This document shows, piece after piece, positions 1 through 5,163 of a DNA stretch of 5,163 bases (its first letter is position 1; each line of letters begins with the position of its first letter). The notes under the pieces are model-generated. The model saw nothing but the letters and a program-made list of their open reading frames with translations, did no database searches and had not been told where the DNA came from. The translations under genes were made by a program, and so were the position numbers. Source of the DNA: Treponema sp. (GTDB taxonomy: Bacteria; Spirochaetota; Spirochaetia; Treponematales; Treponemataceae); NCBI GenBank assembly GCA_003447785.1, contig DLYJ01000059.1:1-5163 (forward strand). Direction: 5' to 3'.

Positions 1-1
1 C

Positions 2-958
2 TCTTACAGCGCAAACCGGGCAATGCACGAAAGCGACCTTGTAATCGTTTGCGGCGCACGCTTTGATGACAGGGCAACAGGTGTTGTAAATAAATTCTGT
101 CCGGATGCAAAAATCATCCACATTGATATTGATGCAGCAGAAATCAATAAAATTATCGAAGCAAAAATCTCTTTCGTTGCCACGGTTCAGTCCGTACTGC
201 CGGAGCTCTGCATTCAACTGAAAAACAAAAAGGATGATAACGCAAAGGCAAAGGCCGGCTGGTTAAAACAGATTGTTGAATTAAAAGAAAAGAATTTTTC
301 ACTCACTCTCGGAAGCCCAGACAGGGAAAAGAAAAACAAAGACTTTATGGACAGCGTAAATCCCCGGGACTTTATCAGAAGCGTTCCGGAACTTGCAGAA
401 AAGGCAGGCACTAAAAAAGAAGACCTGATTATTGCAACAGACGTTGGCCAGCACCAGATGTGGGTTGCCCAGTACTACCCTGTTTTAAAACCGATGACCC
501 TGCTCACATCGGGCTCCCTGGGAACAATGGGCTTTGGCCTTCCGGCAGCCATCGGAAGCGCAATCGCAAATCCTGACAAGCGCACAATCTGTTTTTCAGG
601 TGACGGCTCCATCATGATGAACATCCAGGAACTTGCAACCCTTTCAGAAAACAATCTGCCTGTTACCGTAATCGTTTTTGAAAACGGAACTTTGGGCATG
701 GTTTACCAGCAGCAGAAGTTTTTGTTCGACAAAAACTACAGCGCAAGTATTTTTGATACCAGGGTTGATCTGTTAAAAATTGCAGAAGGTTTTGGAATAG
801 AAACTGCAGACGCCCTTACGGACAAAGACTGGTATAAAAAAGCCTTTGACGCAAACCGCAAAAACAAACCGTTCTTTGTACGCGTAAAAGTTGACCCGGA
901 AGAAGAAGTTTTACCTTACGTTCCGGGCGGCAGGGCAAATGTGGACAGCATAAGGTAA
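2..958 (+). CDS. ilvB: Acetolactate synthase large (catalytic) subunit, C-terminal part; 5' end outside window
   Basis: The enzyme condenses two pyruvates, or pyruvate with 2-oxobutyrate, in the first common step of valine, leucine and isoleucine synthesis in the cytoplasm. The reading frame is open from base 2, before the first ATG at 23, and the residues there (SYSANRAMHESDL) match the interior of the family, so the gene is cut by the window edge. In the 318 visible residues, GARFDDRATG (18-27) belongs to the central domain. DVGQHQMW (147-154) opens the C-terminal thiamine-diphosphate domain. GDGS with a following Asn (200-207) is the cofactor/Mg2+ motif, and LGMVYQQQ (231-238) lies at the active site. 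The protein ends at a typical VLPYVPGG tail, so the C terminus is intact. The position that is usually Trp (QWQ) is Gln, as I recall for E. coli IlvB (AHAS I). No regulatory subunit gene (ilvN) follows. Other enzymes of this fold are possible, but the motif set favours acetolactate synthase. Confidence 0.93.
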   Translation, partial: SYSANRAMHESDLVIVCGARFDDRATGVVNKFCPDAKIIHIDIDAAEINKIIEAKISFVATVQSVLPELCIQLKNKKDDNAKAKAGWLKQIVELKEKNFSLTLGSPDREKKNKDFMDSVNPRDFIRSVPELAEKAGTKKEDLIIATDVGQHQMWVAQYYPVLKPMTLLTSGSLGTMGFGLPAAIGSAIANPDKRTICFSGDGSIMMNIQELATLSENNLPVTVIVFENGTLGMVYQQQKFLFDKNYSASIFDTRVDLLKIAEGFGIETADALTDKDWYKKAFDANRKNKPFFVRVKVDPEEEVLPYVPGGRANVDSIR

Positions 959-986
959 TATCCTTGTAAACGCAGGATAAATTATC

Positions 987-1027
987 AAAAAACAGCGCGA
1001 AGGAGCAGAGCTGGAAACAGGAGCGCT
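987..1027 (-). terminator. Possible terminator for hslU transcription
   Basis: Read on the minus strand, AGCGC (1027-1023) can pair with GCGCT (998-994) across a 24-base loop, followed by one G and six T (992-987). The stem is short and the loop long, so this is a weak candidate. The larger 10-bp closing stem of the same element may instead supply the structure. It lies about 135 bases beyond the hslU stop codon. Confidence 0.3.
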
Positions 1028-1110
1028 CTGTTTGTGGCTGCCGCGAAAGCGGCAAGTTTATAAGTTCCTATGCCACAAACAGTGTGCAGTGCGTTAACGC
1101 ACGGTCCTGA

Positions 1111-1144
1111 CTTCCAGAAATGCGACTGGGAGCTGTTTTTTTTT
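1111..1144 (+). terminator. Rho-independent terminator of ilvB
   Basis: A 7-bp stem (CTTCCAG at 1111-1117 with CTGGGAG at 1126-1132, one T-G pair) encloses an 8-base loop. Three bases later comes a run of nine T (1136-1144). It lies about 150 bases after the ilvB stop and just before the end of the opposing hslU gene, where a terminator is expected. The left arm is also needed for the long-range 1011-1016 pairing, so the two folds exclude each other. Confidence 0.6.
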
Positions 1145-1161
1145 ACAATCTTTCTTTGCGT

Positions 1162-2556
1162 TTACAGAATGTAACGGCTCAAGTCCTGGTCAGCGACAAC
1201 GCCCTTAAGACGCTCATCAACAAAGGCGGCGTCAATTACCAGGGTTTCCCCTGAGTGTTCATCAGCGGTAAAACTGACTTCTTCAAGAACTTTTTCCATG
1301 ATTGTGTGAAGCCTGCGGGCACCGATGTTTTCGCTTCTTGAATTAACGTCTTCTGCCAGAAAGCTCATGCGGTCAATTGCATCATCAGAGAATTGAATTT
1401 TAAGACCTTCTGTTTCCAGGAGTGCCGTGTACTGCTTAGTAAGTGCATTTTTTGGTTCCAGGAGGATGCGCTTAAACTCTTCTTTTGTAAGTGCTTCAAG
1501 TTCAACTCTGAGCGGAAAGCGGCCCTGCAGTTCAGGAATCAAATCGCTTGGCGCACTCAAACTGAATGCACCGGCAGCAATAAACAGAATGTGTGTTGTG
1601 TCCACAACGCCAAACTTTGTGTTTACCTTTGAACCTTCAACAATCGGCAGAATGTCGCGCTGAACGCCTTCCCGGCTTACATCCCGTCCGCCTGCATTTC
1701 CCTTTGTGGCAATTTTATCAATTTCATCGATGAATACGATTCCGCTCTGCTCTACACGCTCTCGTGCAATGTCAGCAACCTTGTCGGTATCAATCATGGA
1801 TTCAAGTGTTTCTTCTTCAATAATTTTGCGGGCTTCCCTGATTGTAACGGTCTTTTTCTTTGAGCGGCCGCCCATCATCATGTTCTGAAGTTCCTGCATT
1901 CCGGCCTGCAAATCGTCCATGCTTCCGCCGGCAATAATTTCCATGCTCGGTCCCCGAGGTGTCCGCTTAACAGTAAGTTCAACTTCCCGGTCTTCCAGCT
2001 TGCCTTCCCTGAGCATCTGCCGGAATTTTTCTCTTGTTGAATTTTCAGAGCCCGCTGCACTTGCACCAGGCGGAGGAAGAATAATTACGTCACCGCCGGC
2101 AGCTTTATTTTCCTGAGGGGCAGTTTTTTTGTCAGAGCCCGGAAGAAGTAAATCCAGAAGTTTTTCTTCTACCTTCGGCATGCATACTTCCTTGAGCTGA
2201 TCTTCCATTTCGTACTTAACATTATTGTAGCCCACAGCCATCAAATCGCGGATCATGGATTCAACATCCCGGCCAACATAACCTACTTCCGTGTACTTGG
2301 TTGCTTCGACCTTGATAAAGGGAGCGTTGACAAGTTTTGCAAGACGGCGTGCGATTTCTGTTTTTCCCACACCGGTTGGTCCAATCATAAGAATATTTTT
2401 TGGCGCAACTTCATCGCGGATATCTTCCGCAAGGTGAATGCGGCGCAGGCGGTTACGCAGAGCAACTGCCACGGCCTTTTTTGCTTTTTCCTGACCTATG
2501 ATGTACTGGTCAAGTTTTTCTACTATCTGTTTAGGTGTTAAGCCTTCGATTGCCAT
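1162..2556 (-). CDS. hslU: ATP-dependent protease HslUV, ATPase/unfoldase subunit HslU (ClpY)
   Basis: HslU is the hexameric AAA+ ring that unfolds substrates and threads them into the HslV peptidase in the cytoplasm. The 464-residue protein is complete. It has Walker A GPTGVGKT (59-66), the pore loop GYVG (92-95), Walker B VFIDEID (274-280), a sensor-1 stretch around HILFIAAGAF (322-331), the arginine of LQGRF (Arg346), and sensor 2 GARRL (412-416). The C-terminal tail LSRYIL (459-464) is the segment known to dock into HslV and activate it. It is about 21 residues longer than E. coli HslU (443). Comparing motif positions puts about 19 of these in the intermediate (I) domain, where residues about 139-175 are rich in Pro, Ala, Gly and Lys. 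The ATG is supported by an AGGAA site 9 bases upstream and by the canonical LTPKQIV start of the protein. It follows hslV by 12 bases and is almost certainly cotranscribed with it. The minus-strand transcript runs toward ilvB. Confidence 0.98.
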   Translation of the reverse strand: MAIEGLTPKQIVEKLDQYIIGQEKAKKAVAVALRNRLRRIHLAEDIRDEVAPKNILMIGPTGVGKTEIARRLAKLVNAPFIKVEATKYTEVGYVGRDVESMIRDLMAVGYNNVKYEMEDQLKEVCMPKVEEKLLDLLLPGSDKKTAPQENKAAGGDVIILPPPGASAAGSENSTREKFRQMLREGKLEDREVELTVKRTPRGPSMEIIAGGSMDDLQAGMQELQNMMMGGRSKKKTVTIREARKIIEEETLESMIDTDKVADIARERVEQSGIVFIDEIDKIATKGNAGGRDVSREGVQRDILPIVEGSKVNTKFGVVDTTHILFIAAGAFSLSAPSDLIPELQGRFPLRVELEALTKEEFKRILLEPKNALTKQYTALLETEGLKIQFSDDAIDRMSFLAEDVNSRSENIGARRLHTIMEKVLEEVSFTADEHSGETLVIDAAFVDERLKGVVADQDLSRYIL

Positions 2557-2565
2557 TTTTTTTAA

Positions 2566-2570
2566 TTCCT
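2566..2570 (-). promoter_or_regulatory. hslU ribosome binding site overlapping hslV stop
   Basis: AGGAA on the minus strand overlaps the hslV TAG stop (2571-2569) and is 9 bases from the hslU ATG. The spacer is TT plus seven A. The overlap suggests translational coupling of the two subunits, which are needed in matched amounts. Confidence 0.7.
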
Positions 2571-3108
2571 ATATTTCTTCTGAAGTAATGTGGTTGTTTG
2601 TGTAAATACAGATGTTTCCTGCAATTTTGAGGGAGCGTTCTGCAATTTCTTTTGCTGACAGGCTGCTGCAGTCAAGGTAAGCCAGAGCTGCCGAGTAAGC
2701 GTAGTTTCCCCCTGAACCGATTGCAAGAACATCGTTTTCCGGTTCAATTACATTTCCGTCACCGCTGATTAAAAGAATTTTTGAACTGTCTGCAACAATG
2801 AGCATTGCTTCCAGTTTCTGGTATGAGCGTTCTGTACGCCAGAGTTTTGCAAGTTCAACTGCACTGCGGGTTAAGTCACCGTTAAATTCCTTAACCTTTT
2901 CTTCGAATTTATCAAGAAGTGTAAAAGCATCGGCCACGCTGCCGGCAAAACCGGTCAAAATCCGGCCGTTGTAGATTTTGCGTACCTTTCTTGCGTTACC
3001 TTTGCACACTGTGTTACCAAGCGTTACCTGTCCGTCTCCGGCCATTGCAACCTTGCCGTCTTTTTTTACTGCGATTACTGTTGTACTGCGAATTTCAACC
3101 TTTTCCAT
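2569..3108 (-). CDS. hslV: ATP-dependent protease HslUV, proteolytic subunit HslV (ClpQ)
   Basis: HslV is the threonine peptidase core of the bacterial proteasome-like HslUV complex, a double hexameric ring capped by HslU. From the ATG at 3108 the protein is 179 residues. The family core starts at [11 protein letters not shown], so the catalytic N-terminal threonine is Thr9, preceded by MEKVEIRS. Asp25 (AGDGQVTLG) and Lys41 (RKVRK) align with E. coli Asp17 and Lys33 of the active site. [29 protein letters not shown] and ICIYTN are typical of the family. A TTG at 3123 in the same frame would add five residues, but it overlaps the -10 box of the proposed promoter and has no Shine-Dalgarno, so I prefer the ATG. 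Because Thr9 must become the N terminus, an 8-residue propeptide has to be removed, probably autocatalytically. No Shine-Dalgarno precedes the ATG either, which fits leaderless initiation. Confidence 0.96.
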   Translation of the reverse strand: MEKVEIRSTTVIAVKKDGKVAMAGDGQVTLGNTVCKGNARKVRKIYNGRILTGFAGSVADAFTLLDKFEEKVKEFNGDLTRSAVELAKLWRTERSYQKLEAMLIVADSSKILLISGDGNVIEPENDVLAIGSGGNYAYSAALAYLDCSSLSAKEIAERSLKIAGNICIYTNNHITSEEI

Positions 3109-3114
3109 TGTTAA

Positions 3115-3143
3115 AATATACAAAAAATCAAATGACGGGGCAA
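3115..3143 (-). promoter_or_regulatory. Sigma70-type promoter for hslVU, predicted leaderless start
   Basis: On the minus strand, TTGCCC (3143-3138, four of six matches to TTGACA) is followed by a 17-base spacer and TATATT (3120-3115, five of six matches to TATAAT). The hslV ATG begins at 3108, seven bases after the -10 box, exactly where transcription should start. The transcript would therefore have essentially no 5' leader. The stretch before the ATG (TATATTTTAACA) has no purine-rich ribosome binding site. Confidence 0.6.
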
Positions 3144-3145
3144 CT

Positions 3146-3183
3146 AAAAAACAACAGGTTCAAAGGGCGTTCAATCCGACCTG
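3146..3183 (-). terminator. Weak terminator-like hairpin after xerC
   Basis: Immediately after the xerC TAG, CAGGT (3183-3179) can pair with ACCTG (3159-3155) across a 19-base loop, followed by TTG and six T (3151-3146). The stem is only 5 bp, so termination would be partial at best. Its position just before the hslV promoter suggests it separates topA-xerC from hslVU transcription, although readthrough is plausible. Confidence 0.3.
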
Positions 3184-4098
3184 CTATTCCCGGCCGCCGT
3201 GAGGATGGGCCCTGTTGTACATTTCTATCATTTTGTCGGTTGTGATGTGTGTATAGCGCTGGGTTGTGCTTATGCTTGAGTGGCCCAGAAGTTCCTGGAC
3301 AAGCCTTACGTCTGCCCCGCTTGCAATCATTCCTGTGGCAAAGGTGTGGCGAAGGGCGTGGGGATTTACATGATGTCCTGTTCCATCGGCGCCGCTGTAT
3401 CTGTCAATTATGTAGCGGATTCCCCGGACAGTGATTGGAGTTCCGTTCTGGTTTACAAAAAGATAATTTTTCGGATTATGAACCTTATTGTCGGCAAATC
3501 GTGCATTTCTGTCGGCAATGTATTCGCCCACGGCTTTTCTTGCATCGTCTTCAAGATAAACCTTTCTGTCCTTGTTGCCCTTACCGGTTACAATTGCACA
3601 GGATAAATCGGCTGAAAGGTCACAGACTTTCAGGGAAGCAACTTCGCTCACACGGCACCCGCTGGAATACATAAATTCAAGAATCGCACTGTCCCGTTTT
3701 TCCCATAAAAGTTCATTTTTATGGGGCTCAGAACAAAGTTTGTCTACTTCGGCGCCGGTCAAAAAATTAGGAAGGCGCTTAGGAAGTTTTACAGTTTTTA
3801 TTTCCAGAGCCGGATTTTTCTGAATGTAATTGAATTTCCTGCAGTAGCCGAACAGACCGCGTACCGAGGCTATAAAACGGTTGATTGAAGAGGCTTCAAA
3901 CTTTTTTCTAGAAAGTACGCCGATGCAAAGGCGTATGTCATCGGCAGCAACCAGTTCAACCGGCTTTTCGGACCCGATTGACGGCATACTTTCAAAGACC
4001 AGAAGATCGTTTTTGTATGCTGTGACGGTGTTTTGAGAGAGGCTTCGAACAGAGCTTATGTAAACAATAAATTCTTCCGCTGCTTCTTTTACTGTCAA
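3184..4098 (-). CDS. xerC: Tyrosine recombinase XerC/CodV type
   Basis: This is a site-specific recombinase of the kind that resolves chromosome dimers at dif sites, normally together with a XerD partner. The 304 residues are full length for the family. Residues about 1-90 form the N-terminal SAM-like core-binding domain (SLSQNTVTAYKNDL is its signature). The catalytic domain carries the full set: Arg149 (SGCRVSE), Lys173 (GKGNK), His247 and Arg250 (HALRH), His273 (LLGHSS) and the nucleophile Tyr282 (RYTH). The start is TTG: an in-frame TAA lies just upstream, and AAGGAG sits 8 bases before the TTG. The gene follows topA by 18 bases, so it is probably cotranscribed with it. Its position next to hslVU matches codV of Bacillus. 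XerC and XerD cannot be separated firmly by eye; the symbol rests on context and general similarity. Confidence 0.93.
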   Translation of the reverse strand: MTVKEAAEEFIVYISSVRSLSQNTVTAYKNDLLVFESMPSIGSEKPVELVAADDIRLCIGVLSRKKFEASSINRFIASVRGLFGYCRKFNYIQKNPALEIKTVKLPKRLPNFLTGAEVDKLCSEPHKNELLWEKRDSAILEFMYSSGCRVSEVASLKVCDLSADLSCAIVTGKGNKDRKVYLEDDARKAVGEYIADRNARFADNKVHNPKNYLFVNQNGTPITVRGIRYIIDRYSGADGTGHHVNPHALRHTFATGMIASGADVRLVQELLGHSSISTTQRYTHITTDKMIEMYNRAHPHGGRE

Positions 4099-4106
4099 AA
4101 CCTGCT

Positions 4107-4112
4107 CTCCTT
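4107..4112 (-). promoter_or_regulatory. xerC ribosome binding site fixing a TTG start
   Basis: AAGGAG on the minus strand lies 8 bases before the TTG at 4098-4096, inside the 18-base topA-xerC gap. An in-frame stop (TAA, 4113-4111) overlaps this site, so no earlier start is possible in this frame. Confidence 0.75.
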
Positions 4113-4116
4113 AAAA

Positions 4117-5163
4117 TTAGTCTTCCCCGTCAGGTACAACGTCAGAAGTATCATCCTGTGAGTGCAGGTAATCGCAGTCCGGGTTGATACAGCTCTTGTA
4201 GTTGCCGTTCTTTTTGTCGAATTTTTCAACCATGAACCAGCCGCATTTTGGACAGGTTGCGTCAATGGGTTTAAAGTGAGAAATAAAGCTGCACTTCGGA
4301 TAATTTGTACAACCGTAGAATTCCTTGCCCCGGCCCTTTGTTTTGCGTGCAACGATTTCGCCGTCGCAGCCCTTTACAGGACATTTTGCCAGAGGAATTG
4401 ATTTTGTGTTGTAGCACTCTGGAAATCCCGAACATGCCAGGAAGAATCCAAAGCGGCCAAGCTTTTTAACCATCTTTTTGCCGCATTTATCGCAGACGAT
4501 GTCAGTCTGTTCATCGAGAAAGCCTTTTACGCTTTCTGTTGTCTTTTCCACTTCGTCAACGCGCTTTTTGAACGGCCCGTAGAATTCGCCGATCATATCG
4601 TTCCAGACAATTTTGTCCTGTTCAACTTCGTCCAGTTTGTTTTCAATTTCTGCCGTAAAATGCTCGTTGATAACTTCCGGGAATGCTTCCACAAGAATCT
4701 TGGAAATCATCTTGCCCAGCACTGTGGGAACAAGCTGCTTGTTGCTTCTTGTAACGTAGTAGCGGTCCAGGAGAACCGAAATAATCGGAGCATATGTTGA
4801 AGGACGGCCGATTCCCTTTTCTTCAAGCATTTTTACGATACTTGCGTCTGTGTAGCGGGCAGGTCCCTGAGTAAAGTGCTGTTCCGGATAGAATTTGTGT
4901 GCGCTGTCGAGAATTTCGCCTTCTTTCAGTGCAGGAAGGTTTCCTGTAACTTCTTCTTTTGAAGACAAAAGTTTGATTACCTTGTAAAAACCTTTTTCAA
5001 TCAGTTTTGAAGCACTCACACGGAATACTGCGTCTCCAGCCTGAATGTCTACGCTTGTTGTGCGTGTTTTTGCGTTATTCATCTGGCTTGAGAAAAATCT
5101 TTCCCAGATAATTGAATAAAGCCTGAACTGGTCGCGGCTCAGGGAGTCTTTAATTGAATCCGG
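4117..5163 (-). CDS. topA: DNA topoisomerase I (type IA), C-terminal part; 5' end outside window
   Basis: TopA relaxes negatively supercoiled DNA by cutting and passing one strand. The frame continues to the right edge beyond the first ATG (5082), and the upstream residues (LSRDQFRLYSIIWERFFSSQM) match the interior of the family, so the N-terminal Toprim domain and the active-site tyrosine are off the window. The visible 348 residues include GIGRPSTYA (117-125), typical of type IA enzymes, and the FTAEIENKLDEV motif near 169-180. Three C4 zinc-ribbon modules follow, with cysteines at 224/227/244/250, 261/266/285/291 and 304/307/325/330. These bind single-stranded DNA. The protein ends in a short acidic tail (DDTSDVVPDGED). 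It is the first visible gene of the minus-strand cluster, and its promoter is outside the window. Confidence 0.96.
   Translation of the reverse strand, partial: PDSIKDSLSRDQFRLYSIIWERFFSSQMNNAKTRTTSVDIQAGDAVFRVSASKLIEKGFYKVIKLLSSKEEVTGNLPALKEGEILDSAHKFYPEQHFTQGPARYTDASIVKMLEEKGIGRPSTYAPIISVLLDRYYVTRSNKQLVPTVLGKMISKILVEAFPEVINEHFTAEIENKLDEVEQDKIVWNDMIGEFYGPFKKRVDEVEKTTESVKGFLDEQTDIVCDKCGKKMVKKLGRFGFFLACSGFPECYNTKSIPLAKCPVKGCDGEIVARKTKGRGKEFYGCTNYPKCSFISHFKPIDATCPKCGWFMVEKFDKKNGNYKSCINPDCDYLHSQDDTSDVVPDGED

Larger units (their letters stand above)
987..1144. other. Structured intergenic element of nested inverted repeats; possible small RNA or double terminator
   Basis: This occupies most of the 203-base gap between the converging ilvB and hslU genes. 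Exact complements are visible by eye: 987-996 with 1132-1141 (10 bp, AAAAAACAGC closing the element); 1011-1016 with 1112-1117 (CTGGAA/TTCCAG); 1018-1022 with 1105-1109 (CAGGA/TCCTG); and 1028-1038 with 1072-1082 (11 bp, CTGTTTGTGGC). Inside the last stem, TGCCGC-GAAA-GCGGCA at 1039-1054 makes a 6-bp hairpin with a GNRA-type loop. 1089-1102 (GTGCGTTAACGCAC) is a perfect palindrome. The closing stem and inner stem are separated by two 14-base strands (997-1010 and 1118-1131), giving a 6S-like closing stem plus bubble. I do not recognise the primary sequence as 6S, SRP, tmRNA or RNase P RNA, and I see no convincing promoter just upstream. It could be an RNA gene, an ilvB 3' UTR, a dispersed intergenic repeat, or only a bidirectional terminator. 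Confidence 0.5.

Noticed and set aside
816..1055. Minus-strand reading frame across the ilvB 3' end and the intergenic element
   Set aside because: It is antisense to conserved ilvB coding sequence and runs into the hairpin region; its Cys-rich translation resembles no known protein.
1089..1102. GTGCGTTAACGCAC palindrome as a repressor operator
   Set aside because: It lies between two converging gene ends with no promoter nearby, so an RNA hairpin is the simpler reading.
987..1144. 6S RNA, SRP RNA, tmRNA or RNase P RNA gene
   Set aside because: The closing stem and bubble resemble 6S, but I recognise no conserved primary sequence. The SRP GGAAGGAAGCAGCC-like loop and the RNase P GAGGAAAGTCC motif are absent on both strands.
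2557..2563. Poly-A run before the hslU ATG as a phase-variable tract
   Set aside because: Eight A including the start codon is short and lies outside the coding frame; an A-rich spacer is common in such genomes and explains it.
3109..3123. Upstream TTG start for hslV giving five extra residues
   Set aside because: It lies in the proposed -10 region, lacks a Shine-Dalgarno, and moves the catalytic Thr further from the N terminus. The ATG at 3108 is better.
3249..3823. Several plus-strand reading frames of 60-108 codons opposite xerC
   Set aside because: They lie antisense to a complete tyrosine recombinase with all catalytic residues, and their translations show no family motifs.
4095..4352. 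85-residue minus-strand reading frame overlapping the topA 3' end
   Set aside because: It is another frame of the well-supported topA zinc-ribbon coding sequence, with no recognisable domain.

Overview
The window looks like chromosomal housekeeping sequence from a bacterium of moderate GC. The protein sequences and the order topA-xerC-hslV-hslU suggest a Treponema-like spirochaete. A Firmicute is the main alternative, because the Bacillus codV-clpQ-clpY neighbourhood has the same order. The taxonomic call is inference from memory and was not searched.

Layout. Bases 2-958 (+) hold the C-terminal half of a thiamine-diphosphate acetolactate synthase (ilvB), whose 5' end lies outside the window. 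Bases 959-1161 have no gene but are densely structured: nested inverted repeats with A- and T-runs at the two ends lie between converging genes and could terminate transcription from both sides. All remaining genes are on the minus strand, read from right to left: the C-terminal part of topA (4117-5163, 5' end missing), xerC (3184-4098), hslV (2569-3108) and hslU (1162-2556).

How the genes work together. HslV (peptidase) and HslU (AAA+ unfoldase) form one ATP-dependent protease, and their genes are 12 bases apart with the hslU ribosome binding site overlapping the hslV stop codon. xerC follows topA by 18 bases and starts at TTG behind a good Shine-Dalgarno sequence; both proteins act on chromosome topology or dimer resolution. 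Between xerC and hslV are 75 bases with a weak terminator-like hairpin and then a well-formed sigma70-type promoter. Its -10 box lies so close to the hslV ATG that the transcript should be leaderless.

I see no CRISPR array, mobile element, prophage, defence system or clearly new multi-gene system. The most unusual items are the structured intergenic element at 987-1144, which can adopt two mutually exclusive folds, the apparently leaderless hslV start with an 8-residue propeptide before the catalytic threonine, and glutamine in place of the usual active-site tryptophan in the acetolactate synthase.
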